From positions 1 to 11,713 of the forward strand of contig JABDRC010000211.1 in the NCBI GenBank assembly GCA_013041945.1: DNA of 11,713 nt, given 5' to 3'. A model generated the notes under the pieces. It was not told the origin of the DNA, did not search any database, and saw only the letters and a list, made by a program, of their open reading frames with translations. Numbering within the stretch: the first letter of the stretch is position 1; every line of letters begins with the position of its first letter. The stretch is from Halobacteria archaeon. GTDB taxonomy: Bacteria > Pseudomonadota > Gammaproteobacteria > UBA9214. Below are positions 1 to 5,726 of the stretch, in pieces. Made by a program: the position numbers and the translations under genes.

Positions 1-220
1 CCAGGCGCTGTCCCACCTGGCTGACATAGGCACCCACCGCGGGATCGACCACGTAGTCACCGCCCTGCGCCTGGCGCAACGGCGCATACTGCTGCTTGCC
101 AATGGCCAGTTCCTGTGCCTCCGAGACAAGGCTGAGTTCGTTCTTGCCCGTCACCGGATTGGCGGCACAGCCACCGAGCAGGACAACGGCCGCCACAGGC
201 GCAAACCAGTGTTTCAACAT
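1..220 (-). CDS. M48-family metallopeptidase lipoprotein, N-terminal part (gene continues beyond the window)
   Basis: The 73 visible codons encode a lipoprotein signal peptide: MLKHW, a hydrophobic stretch and the lipobox LLGGC with the acylated cysteine at residue 18. It is followed by AANPVTGKNELSLVSEAQEL and a region leading to VGAYVSQVGQRL. This order (lipobox, NPVTGK, the SEAQEL-IG-QQY region, then a V-x-Y-V-x-x-V-G-x-R-L helix) is typical of outer-membrane-attached M48 zinc metallopeptidases of the BepA/LoiP type, which take part in outer-membrane protein quality control. The HEXXH zinc site would lie further on and is not in the window, so activity cannot be judged. The start is supported by a perfect AGGAGGT at 228-234, 7 nt upstream. 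It lies 103 nt downstream of the DsrC/TusE-like gene on the same strand, with a strong hairpin between them, so co-transcription is uncertain. Confidence 0.85.
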   Translation of the reverse strand, partial: MLKHWFAPVAAVVLLGGCAANPVTGKNELSLVSEAQELAIGKQQYAPLRQAQGGDYVVDPAVGAYVSQVGQRL

Positions 221-249
221 ATCGGATACCTCCTGTGGCCACACCAACA

Positions 250-296
250 GGGCCGGGGCGCTGCCTCCAATCATAAAAGATTCAGCGCCCCGGCCC
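250..296 (-). terminator. Long GC-rich hairpin after the DsrC-like gene (possible terminator or RNA-processing element)
   Basis: Bases 250-263 and 283-296 form a perfect 14-bp stem, almost all G-C. Inside the 19-nt loop, 269-272 and 279-282 can pair again, leaving a 5-nt bulge that reads GGAGG on the minus-strand RNA. It lies 28 nt past the stop of the DsrC-like gene and just before the M48 gene's Shine-Dalgarno site. No clear T-run follows on the minus strand, so it is not a textbook intrinsic terminator. It could instead stabilise the upstream mRNA or limit read-through. Confidence 0.55.
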
Positions 297-323
297 CGTG
301 TAAATTATTGAAACTTTGTTAAA

Positions 324-659
324 TCAGCTGCAACCCTTGGGGCGTGGCAGGCCGGCGATCTTGTTGGCGCACTTGATCAGGCCGGTCGGGAACAGCGAGT
401 AGAGATACTTCTGGTCACTGCGGTCCTTGCCGTACTCCTTCTTCATCAGCTTGGAGAAGGCACGTGGCTCGCATACCGCACCGTTGTCATGAAAGTACTC
501 GCGCGCCAGCCTGATGACGTTCCAGTGTTCTTCAGTCAGCTCGTTGATCTTCTCGTTCTTCGCGATCTCGACCGCGAGCTCCTCGCTCCATTCATCCAGG
601 TTCTCCAGCCAGCCGGCCTCGCTCAGCTGGATGGTCTTGCCATCTACAATTGCTTCCAT
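324..659 (-). CDS. DsrC/TusE-family sulfur carrier protein
   Basis: The 111-residue product is a full-length member of the DsrC/TusE/gamma-sulfite-reductase family. Visible hallmarks are the N-terminal VDGKTIQLSEAGWLENLDEW, the central EEHWNVIRLAREYF, YLYSLFP, and the C-terminal arm IAGLPRPKGCS. These cytoplasmic proteins carry sulfur as a per- or trisulfide on the penultimate cysteine (CysA, here C110), either for dissimilatory sulfur metabolism (DsrC) or for tRNA 2-thiolation (TusE). The second redox cysteine of true DsrC, 11 residues before CysA, is replaced by N99. A cysteine is present two residues earlier (C97), and there is another at C63. The protein is therefore closer to the TusE/DsrC-like class than to canonical DsrC. 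The start at 659 was chosen because the family begins here and a GAGGTGGGAG stretch precedes it; an in-frame extension upstream has no family resemblance. No dsr or tus partner gene is adjacent. Confidence 0.9.
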   Translation of the reverse strand: MEAIVDGKTIQLSEAGWLENLDEWSEELAVEIAKNEKINELTEEHWNVIRLAREYFHDNGAVCEPRAFSKLMKKEYGKDRSDQKYLYSLFPTGLIKCANKIAGLPRPKGCS

Positions 660-687
660 AACTCCCACCTCATGCTTGTGATACTTC

Positions 688-718
688 TCTATATGCAGAC
701 AAATTCCGGTTTTTTCAA
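688..718 (-). promoter_or_regulatory. Candidate sigma70 promoter of the DsrC/TusE-like gene
   Basis: On the minus strand TTGAAA (713-718, five of six matches to the -35 consensus) is followed 19 nt later by TATAGA (688-693), or 17 nt later by the poorer CATATA. Transcription would begin about 20 nt before the gene's start codon. This is a pattern match only; spacing and the -10 element are imperfect. Confidence 0.35.
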
Positions 719-735
719 GCGCTGCCCGGACGGGA

Positions 736-951
736 TCAACCCTCTTGCGCAGACCGGGCGGGCAGCATGGCTTCTGTCCCGGCACGACTGAGAACGCCTT
801 CCAGGTGGCGTTCGCTCCAGTCGATCAGCGCATGAATCACGGGCGACAGGTCCCGACCCCTGGCGGTCAGCCGGTAGCGGTAGCGTACCGGTTTTTGCTG
901 GCAGGGTTCCCGGTCGATGATACCGGCGGCCTGCAGGCGTTTCCGGCTATT
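736..951 (-). pseudogene. HxlR-type HTH regulator, C-terminal fragment (N-terminus lost)
   Basis: Reading the minus strand from 951 to the TGA at 736-738 gives RKRLQAAGIIDREPCQQKP, then VRYRYRLTARGRDLSPVIHA, then LIDWSERHLEGV and a short tail. This is the typical end of an HxlR/MarR-like winged helix: the last part of the recognition-helix region, the beta wing with the R-Y-x-L-T-x-x-G-R-D-L motif, and the dimerising C-terminal helix. Two in-frame stop codons (952-957) lie immediately upstream, and no start codon or first half of the HTH (usually some 45-60 residues) remains. I infer an N-terminal deletion. The fragment is divergent from a broken glutathione S-transferase gene, a common partner arrangement for HxlR regulators, with a palindromic candidate operator between them. 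The family call is good; the pseudogene call follows from the stops and missing half. Confidence 0.75.
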
Positions 952-990
952 TTATTACAATAATTCAATAGGTTAGATTAGCATCAATCA

Positions 991-1015
991 AGTAGCTTGT
1001 AAATCGCAAGTTACT
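991..1015. promoter_or_regulatory. 25-bp palindrome between the HxlR and GST remnants, candidate HxlR operator
   Basis: The site reads AGTA-n-CTTG-n7-CAAG-n-TACT, with every stem position matched except one pair. It lies in an AT-rich stretch between two divergent gene remnants, 52 bp before the GST start codon. HxlR-family dimers bind symmetric sites of about this size in the promoter shared with their divergent target. Assignment to this regulator is inferred from position and symmetry. Confidence 0.5.
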
Positions 1016-1067
1016 GTGCCGGACTCGCGTTACCGGCTTTTTACAAGGAACCAGAGGAGGCCCGCCC

Positions 1068-1235
1068 ATGCAGATCGAGCTCTGCTGCACCCCGCATACC
1101 CGCGCCGGGCGCGTCCGCTGGCTACTCAAGGAACTGCAAATCCGCTATACACTGCGGCTGGTCGACCTGTTCAGGGACGAGCGCGACCCGGCCCATCCGC
1201 TGGGCAGCGTGCCGGCGATGAAGGTGGACCCCGTT
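1068..1235 (+). pseudogene. Glutathione S-transferase, N-terminal fragment
   Basis: A good Shine-Dalgarno site (GAGGAGG, 1054-1060) precedes ATG at 1068. The first 55 or so residues match the thioredoxin-fold start of a GST: MQIELCCTPHTRAGRVRWLL with the S/T-P-H-x-R motif, then VDLF, then HPLGSVPAM with the cis-proline at residue 49. The family continues with the ESxAI glutathione-binding segment and an all-helical C-terminal domain. Here similarity stops near 1230 and the frame runs on into DNA that encodes, on the other strand, the end of the next gene (stop at 1244). The remaining piece lacks most of the G-site and the whole substrate-binding domain, so it cannot be an active GST. The likely cause is a deletion or rearrangement between about 1226 and 1243. 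Confidence 0.75.
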
Positions 1236-1243
1236 CACTCCGG

Positions 1244-2083
1244 TCAGGCCAGTACCGCATACCCCTGGCTGGAATGCCGATCATGCACCGTTAATACCCG
1301 CCTGATATCGGGGTGTGTCGAATCACTGCCAAATGTATCAAGCAATTTAACCACGCTCACCTTTGCTGCTGCCGCCTGGTAGGCCCTGAGCCAGGACTCA
1401 AACTCGTCCTTATCGCGGCGGGATTCCCGCGGAAAACGGCTGCCGGGTCTTTCAACACCGATCCGCCACGGCTTTGGCGTCAGCCGCGCCCTGAAACAGG
1501 TTTGATGTTTGCACAGATTCACATACAGCGGGTCCACCCCCAGTGCAGCGAACAGCGTTTTAACCAGGGACGAGTCCGCCGCAAACACCTCGTTGGTAAT
1601 CACAAAACGGAGGCCGGCGCATGTTTCATACACCCTGAAAGTGTACCCGGGATTATTTTTCTGGTAGTGGCCGATTTTCGCAAGATAGTAATCTTTATCT
1701 TTCTTCTGTTTGCCGAACATCTCCAGCAGTCGGGCAAGCAAACCGGCTTGCGGCACATCGATATCGCCGAACAGCACGGTCTCGGTGTTCAACACCGTTG
1801 CACCGTAGCTGTTCCGGGTCAGAACCGCCAGCACGCGACCGTCGCCCGCAGCCACCTCCTCGAGCACCTCCTCCCGGATGAAACCGTTCCAGTATTCATA
1901 CTCTCGCAGGCGGTCAAATCCGTCCGAGACCAGCTCTTTAAAGCGACCGGCCCTCGAGCGGGCATGCTGTTTTGCTTCGGCGGCGCTGTTATTCGAGGCA
2001 CCCCAGACAGTCACCCGGGGGATCCCGAATAATCGCTCATCGACATCAACCTCGACATCCCGCCAGTATCTGGCAAACTTCAT
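1244..2083 (-). CDS. Conserved hypothetical protein, 279 residues, function unknown
   Basis: Full-length ORF with ATG at 2083 and an AGGTGA-type ribosome site just upstream. The sequence resembles a scattered bacterial family of unknown function that I recognise only by its pattern: an N-terminal R-Y-W segment and a V-W-G-x-S motif followed by alanine-rich helix; TRNSYGATVLNTETVLFGDI with D107 and D109; VYETCAGLRFVIT (151-163); and LGVDPLYVNLCKHQTCFRAR followed by LTPKPWR. There is no signal peptide or membrane segment, so it is probably cytoplasmic. The D-x-D on a hydrophobic strand followed by the T-x-x-G-x-R strand is reminiscent of the catalytic core order of primase-polymerase (AEP) folds. 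That is a weak visual parallel, not a call. It lies 27 nt downstream of the small exported-protein gene on the same strand, so the two are likely co-transcribed. Its 3' end abuts the broken GST. Confidence 0.75.
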   Translation of the reverse strand: MKFARYWRDVEVDVDERLFGIPRVTVWGASNNSAAEAKQHARSRAGRFKELVSDGFDRLREYEYWNGFIREEVLEEVAAGDGRVLAVLTRNSYGATVLNTETVLFGDIDVPQAGLLARLLEMFGKQKKDKDYYLAKIGHYQKNNPGYTFRVYETCAGLRFVITNEVFAADSSLVKTLFAALGVDPLYVNLCKHQTCFRARLTPKPWRIGVERPGSRFPRESRRDKDEFESWLRAYQAAAAKVSVVKLLDTFGSDSTHPDIRRVLTVHDRHSSQGYAVLA

Positions 2084-2110
2084 CGCTTCACCTGCCTGTC
2101 AACACACGGG

Positions 2111-2473
2111 TCATTCCCGCACCTTCACGACCAGTTCCCGGCCACCGTATTGATGCACCGAGTCGCGCGCCCGGATGACCACTTCGGAAATGTCAGCGGG
2201 AACCGCCACGTTGCCGAGTGAACGCGTGAATGGCTGCTCGTGTTCATGCGGGTGGGCAAGTTCACGTACACCGATCACATTACCGCTGGTATCGAGAATC
2301 TCCCAGCGGTTCGCATAATGTTCCCAGCCGGAATCGGCATGCCGCACAGTGACCGAGAAGCGACAGATGGACTCGTCGTCACAGTGCACCTTCGCCGCCA
2401 GCACATCCGCCTCTCCGGCACAGACAAACTGAACGGGGATGAGCAGCAATCCAGACAAGCAGTAGCGACGCAT
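2111..2473 (-). CDS. Small exported conserved hypothetical protein, 120 residues
   Basis: The start at 2473 gives a classical signal peptide (MRRYCLSGLLLIPVQFVCA, cleavage expected after residue 19) and has GGAG 9 nt upstream. A longer in-frame version would bury the signal peptide behind 15 extra residues. The mature part is about 100 residues, mostly predicted beta strand, with a cysteine pair (C31 and C37) that could form a disulfide in the periplasm. A conserved-looking centre reads SGWEHYANRWEILD, then ELAHPHEHEQPFTRSL, and later EVVIRARDSVHQYGG. I recognise this as a recurring proteobacterial exported hypothetical, but know no function. The histidine-rich HPHEHEQ could bind metal; that is a guess. 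It is probably the first gene of a two-gene operon with the downstream 279-residue protein. Confidence 0.75.
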   Translation of the reverse strand: MRRYCLSGLLLIPVQFVCAGEADVLAAKVHCDDESICRFSVTVRHADSGWEHYANRWEILDTSGNVIGVRELAHPHEHEQPFTRSLGNVAVPADISEVVIRARDSVHQYGGRELVVKVRE

Positions 2474-2649
2474 GGTCTTTTTCTCCGGGGCTACAGGCAA
2501 GGACCCTGTTGATGACAATCGGGAATGGTTGAGAGTTTAGCAGGCAGGTGGCAAATATACAGGTGGCGAACGAGCAGGATGAACACCCGGTTTTATTATC
2601 AAATACTGCAGCCCGAGGTCCATTTGTAGCCGACTGTGGATTACAATAA
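2474..2649. other. Intergenic region between divergent genes
   Basis: This AT-richer stretch separates the exported-protein operon (minus) from the DUF2339 gene (plus). It should hold promoters for both. On the plus strand TACAAT at 2642-2647 is a fair -10 element without a good -35 partner. On the minus strand TATATT near 2555-2560 is a fair -10 with only a poor TTCATC upstream. Apart from the direct repeat listed separately I see nothing else. Confidence 0.4.
2545..2570. repeat. Short direct repeat, two CAGGTGGCRAA copies 15 bp apart
   Basis: Copies at 2545-2555 (CAGGTGGCAAA) and 2560-2570 (CAGGTGGCGAA) differ at one base and are offset by one and a half helical turns. They lie in the intergenic region upstream of two divergent genes. 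They could be paired regulator half-sites or chance. Confidence 0.3.
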
Positions 2650-2772
2650 ATGCCCGTGTTCAAGTGGCTCACCGTCAAACCAGGCAAGGGGCTTGCGCGC
2701 TGCCACAGCAAGCCACGACGCAATTACAGGGCCTTCGATGTAACCGGTCAGGCCGGAAGGGAGAGCGAATAG
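2650..2772 (+). CDS. Possible 40-residue leader ORF upstream of the DUF2339 gene
   Basis: An ATG at 2650 opens a 40-codon frame beginning MPVFKWLTVKPGKGLARCHS, which is basic and soluble. It stops with TAG at 2770-2772, two bases before the GTG start of the large membrane protein. The near-abutting stop and start would allow translational coupling, and third positions are fairly GC-rich, as in neighbouring genes. Against it: only a weak GTGGA precedes the ATG, the ORF is short, and I recognise no family. The TACAAT at 2642-2647, if a real -10, would place the transcript start at or after this ATG, which would rule the ORF out. Confidence 0.3.
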   Translation: MPVFKWLTVKPGKGLARCHSKPRRNYRAFDVTGQAGRESE

Positions 2773-2774
2773 CA

Positions 2775-5360
2775 GTGGAATTCGGCGGGATATTGGTCAT
2801 CTTCCTGGTCCTGGTCATTGGTGCCGTGCTTGGCTGGGTGACATTCTTTCGCGTCGGCGAGTTGCGCGGTCAGGTTACAAGGCTGGAAGAGGACCTGGCC
2901 AGACTGAAACAACAGGTCGATCAACCTGCGCCGCAAGCCCTGTCGACTGAAACACCCGCAGACGTCAGCACACCCCTGGAAGCAGCGCCTCCCGCATGGG
3001 CCCGGCGGAACACAAGCGCGGAGCCGGAGGCAACCGAACCTCCTGCACCCTCCGGAGAACCCGCCCGCTGGCTGTCGATGCTGATCGACAACTGGATGAT
3101 CTGGCTTGGCGGCATCAGCGTCGCCCTGGCCGGTGTCTTCCTGGTCAGGTACAGCATCGAGATCGGGTTGCTGGGGCCCAGGGCGCGCATCGCAGCGGCC
3201 ATACTCACCGGGCTGGCCCTGCACGGTGCGGCCGAGTGGTTTCGGCGCCGCACCGGCGGCAGCGACCCGGTATTTGCCGCCCTGGCAGGTGGCGCCAGCA
3301 TCACCCTGTATGCCGCCCTGCTCGCCGCCCTGCACCTCTATCACTTGATCGACCCGCGCTGGGTCTTCCTGCTGCTGGCACTGGTCTCGCTGATGACCAT
3401 GGCACTGTCACTGGTGCACGGGCCGGTGCTGGCCATCATCGGCCTGATCGGCGCCTACGTGGTGCCGATCCTGGTCAGTACCGACAGCGGCAATATCGTC
3501 GCCGCCATGATCTACAGCCTGATCATCAGCGGGGCCGCGCTGGTCTTGCTGCGCTTCGTGTTCCGCTACTGGTTATGGTGGGGCATCCTGGCCGGCGGTC
3601 TTGGCTGGTGGCTGCTTTCCCTCGGTATGTCCCAGGCAGATACCTTTCGCGGGCTCTATCTTGCGCTGTTCGCCTGGGGCATGGTGGCCGTTCCCGGTTT
3701 TGACTGGTTCCTGCGCGGACGCAATTTATCCACTGCCGGCAAACCGGAGCCCGGCGCCCGGCCCATCACGCTGCCTGAGTATCGCCTGCAGCTCAACCAG
3801 GCGGGCCTGTTCCTCGTCATCCTTGCCTGGGGTTTCTCGATCTACCGGCAGGGATTCAGCACCGGTGCCCTGGGATTGTGGGCGCCGCTGGTCGTGGTGG
3901 TGTGCCTGGCAGCGCGCCAGCGGGACAGTCTGGCGCCACTGCCCTGGCTGACGCTTGGCGTGCAGTGGCTTGCCTGGTTTGTTGCTGCCATCAGTTTCGA
4001 TGGCAGCTTCGAGCGCTTCACCCTGTCGGGTTTGCCGCTGGCGGACCAGCCGCAGTTTCTCACCTTTGCCGTGTTCATGGCCCTGATCTATAGCGGCCTC
4101 GCACTGCTGCATGTGCGCGAACGCGGTTTCTCGCACGGCTGGATGTCACTCGCCCTGCTCTCCCCGCTTGCCTGGCTGGCGCTGGCTTATCTGCTGGTCA
4201 ATGGCCTGTCACAGTCCGTGCCCTGGAGTGTCCTGACCATGGTTGCCGGCCTGCTCTATGGCACGGCGGCCGCCATCCTGCTGCAGCGGCACAGGCAGGA
4301 TGGCACGGCCCTGTGGTTTACCCTCGGCGCGCACATTGCCTATTCACTGGCGGTGACCATGTATTTTCGCGAGGCAAGCCTGTCGGTGGCGCTGTCGGCA
4401 CAGTTGTTATCCCTCAGCTGGCTGATGAAACGCCACCGGCTGCCCTGGCTTGGCAACCTGATCAAGGTATTGCTGGCGGTGGTGGTGACCCGACTGACCT
4501 TCAATCCATGGCTGTTGGGCTACCCGCCTGATGTGCACTGGTCACTGTGGACCTATGGCGGCGCCACCCTGTTCTGTGCACTAGCCGCCATGCAGTCTCG
4601 CTCGAACCCGACGATGCAAAAGTGGCTGGAGGCTGCTGCCCTGCACCTGCTGGTGCTGACACTCGGCGCGGAGGTACGCTACTGGCTTTACGACGGCGTA
4701 ATTTTCGCCCACCGCTACAGCCTGACGGAAGCAGCCATCAACACCTCACTGTGGGCGGGCATGGCCCTGACCTACTACCGCCGCAGCATGGTCAGCGAGA
4801 ACCTGGAAGCACTGTACCGGCTCTGTTCACGCATCCTGCTGGTGCTGTCGCTGGGCAGCTATGTCATCGCCGTGCTGGTTCACAATCCGTGGTGGAGTGA
4901 TGAGGCGATTGGCACCACACCGGTGTACAACCTCCTGTTGCTGGCTTACGGCCTGCCCGTGATCATGGCACTGCTCATCGCCCGCTATCACGAACTGCCG
5001 TTGCGCCGCCCCGCCCTGGGCATTGCCGGGCTGGGTACACTGCTGTTTGTTACTCTGGAAATTCGCCACCTGTGGCAGGACGGCAAGGTCTCACTGGGTT
5101 ACCTCACCAGTGACGGAGAACTCTATACCTACTCTATTGCGTGGCTGCTGATGGCCATTGCCGCCATCCTCGCGGGGACCAGCTGGCGGGTGCGGGATCT
5201 CTACAAGGCCGGTATCGCCCTGCTCGCCGTGGTCATTGCCAAGATCTTCATCGTGGACATGTCGGACCTGGCAGGCCTGTTACGCGTTGCCTCCTTTATG
5301 GGTCTCGGACTCTCCCTGCTGGGCCTGGCCTGGCTGCACCGGCGGATTCAGCACCGGTAA
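2775..5360 (+). CDS. DUF2339-family multi-spanning inner-membrane protein
   Basis: An 861-residue polytopic membrane protein. Order: an N-terminal membrane helix (VEFGGILVIFLVLVIGAVLG); a short coiled coil (RGQVTRLEEDLARLKQQV); a proline- and alanine-rich linker of about 60 residues; RWLSMLIDNWMIWLGGISVA; then more than twenty hydrophobic helices to the end. The last 70 residues (GIALLAVVIAKIFIVDMSDL, then RVASFMGLGLSLLGLAWL) match the C-terminal signature of DUF2339. The family is widespread in bacteria, usually 800-1000 residues, and has no established biochemical role. GTG at 2775 is preferred because the hydrophobic N-terminus begins there and GGGAG/AGAG lies 9-11 nt upstream. The open frame reaches back to a GTG at 2664, but that would add 37 polar residues unlike the family. 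It is divergent from the exported-protein operon. I see no membrane-transport motif. Confidence 0.85.
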   Translation: MEFGGILVIFLVLVIGAVLGWVTFFRVGELRGQVTRLEEDLARLKQQVDQPAPQALSTETPADVSTPLEAAPPAWARRNTSAEPEATEPPAPSGEPARWLSMLIDNWMIWLGGISVALAGVFLVRYSIEIGLLGPRARIAAAILTGLALHGAAEWFRRRTGGSDPVFAALAGGASITLYAALLAALHLYHLIDPRWVFLLLALVSLMTMALSLVHGPVLAIIGLIGAYVVPILVSTDSGNIVAAMIYSLIISGAALVLLRFVFRYWLWWGILAGGLGWWLLSLGMSQADTFRGLYLALFAWGMVAVPGFDWFLRGRNLSTAGKPEPGARPITLPEYRLQLNQAGLFLVILAWGFSIYRQGFSTGALGLWAPLVVVVCLAARQRDSLAPLPWLTLGVQWLAWFVAAISFDGSFERFTLSGLPLADQPQFLTFAVFMALIYSGLALLHVRERGFSHGWMSLALLSPLAWLALAYLLVNGLSQSVPWSVLTMVAGLLYGTAAAILLQRHRQDGTALWFTLGAHIAYSLAVTMYFREASLSVALSAQLLSLSWLMKRHRLPWLGNLIKVLLAVVVTRLTFNPWLLGYPPDVHWSLWTYGGATLFCALAAMQSRSNPTMQKWLEAAALHLLVLTLGAEVRYWLYDGVIFAHRYSLTEAAINTSLWAGMALTYYRRSMVSENLEALYRLCSRILLVLSLGSYVIAVLVHNPWWSDEAIGTTPVYNLLLLAYGLPVIMALLIARYHELPLRRPALGIAGLGTLLFVTLEIRHLWQDGKVSLGYLTSDGELYTYSIAWLLMAIAAILAGTSWRVRDLYKAGIALLAVVIAKIFIVDMSDLAGLLRVASFMGLGLSLLGLAWLHRRIQHR

Positions 5361-5536
5361 ATCCCCTCCGGGTGTCGGCGCGCACGTTCTCCTGGTATCC
5401 GGAGAGGATGAGCACCGCTCCCGGTTATTGAGCCCCCGACGACAGCTATTTGACGAGCCGGTCTGTGAACGGCTGCAGCCTCCCGTGCAGTCAATACTCC
5501 GTCAGCGATTGTTTCGACTGCCATGAGATACATCAT
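5348..5536 (-). CDS. Doubtful 62-residue ORF antisense to the DUF2339 3' end
   Basis: On the minus strand AGGAG sits 6 nt before tandem ATG codons (5536 and 5533), opening a 62-codon frame starting MMYLMAVETIADGVLTAREA and ending TGA at 5348. The ribosome site is good, but the arginine- and alanine-rich second half resembles random translation of GC-rich DNA. The frame also overlaps the end of the DUF2339 gene by 13 bp, and I recognise no family. Recorded because it is the only plausible ORF in this gap. Confidence 0.2.
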   Translation of the reverse strand: MMYLMAVETIADGVLTAREAAAVHRPARQIAVVGGSITGSGAHPLRIPGERARRHPEGIYRC

Positions 5537-5563
5537 TGCGCACTCCTAAGGCAGGATTATTAT
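5536..5563 (+). promoter_or_regulatory. Candidate distal promoter of rpfF
   Basis: TTGCGC (5536-5541) and TATTAT (5558-5563) are separated by 16 bp and match the sigma70 consensus at four and five of six positions. This would give an rpfF leader of about 155 nt. Pattern match only. Confidence 0.35.
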
Positions 5564-5664
5564 CTGGACTGGAGCTTCACATATCAGGGAGGACATACCA
5601 CTTTTGCACAGATCCCCTCAATCGAGAATCTGCGTCGATAGCCAGACGCCGGATGTTCAATCAG

Positions 5665-5692
5665 TTCAGCCTCAGCAATGGAGCCGTATAAA
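5665..5692 (+). promoter_or_regulatory. Candidate proximal promoter of rpfF
   Basis: TATAAA (5687-5692) is a good -10 element, with a poor TTCAGC -35 (5665-5670) 16 bp upstream. It would give a leader of about 28 nt containing the AAGGAG site. A poor -35 could mean an activator-dependent promoter, but nothing here identifies one. Confidence 0.3.
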
Positions 5693-5726
5693 CGGCACCC
5701 TGCATCACGACAAGGAGCAACAGACA

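Larger units (their letters stand above)
5361..5726. other. 366-bp gap between the DUF2339 gene and rpfF
   Basis: This stretch has no convincing gene. It contains the end region of the upstream gene without a clear intrinsic terminator, a doubtful minus-strand ORF (5348-5536), and two candidate rpfF promoters (5536-5563 and 5665-5692). The frame of rpfF is open back to a TTG at 5604, but the sequence before 5727 has no similarity to RpfF. The long leader leaves room for post-transcriptional control of rpfF. Confidence 0.5.

Noticed and set aside
660..785. N-terminal extension of the DsrC/TusE-like protein
   Set aside because: The extra 42 residues overlap the HxlR remnant in another frame, do not resemble the family, and a good start with a ribosome site exists at 659.
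951..1067. Lost N-terminal half of the HxlR gene possibly still readable in another frame
   Set aside because: I read the minus strand of this stretch and found no residues resembling the HxlR N-terminal helix region; it looks like promoter DNA with the operator.
1301..1309. CCTGATATC matching half of the palindrome upstream of rpfC
   Set aside because: It lies within the coding sequence of the 279-residue protein, is explained by its codons, and is not symmetric there; a shared 9-mer alone is weak.
1313..2032. 239-codon plus-strand open frame opposite the 279-residue hypothetical gene
   Set aside because: The minus-strand frame has a coherent composition, a ribosome site and family-like motifs; the plus frame does not.
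2996..3703. 235-codon open frame within the DUF2339 gene
   Set aside because: Arginine-, glycine- and histidine-rich composition expected of an alternate frame in GC-rich DNA; the DUF2339 frame across it is intact and family-like.
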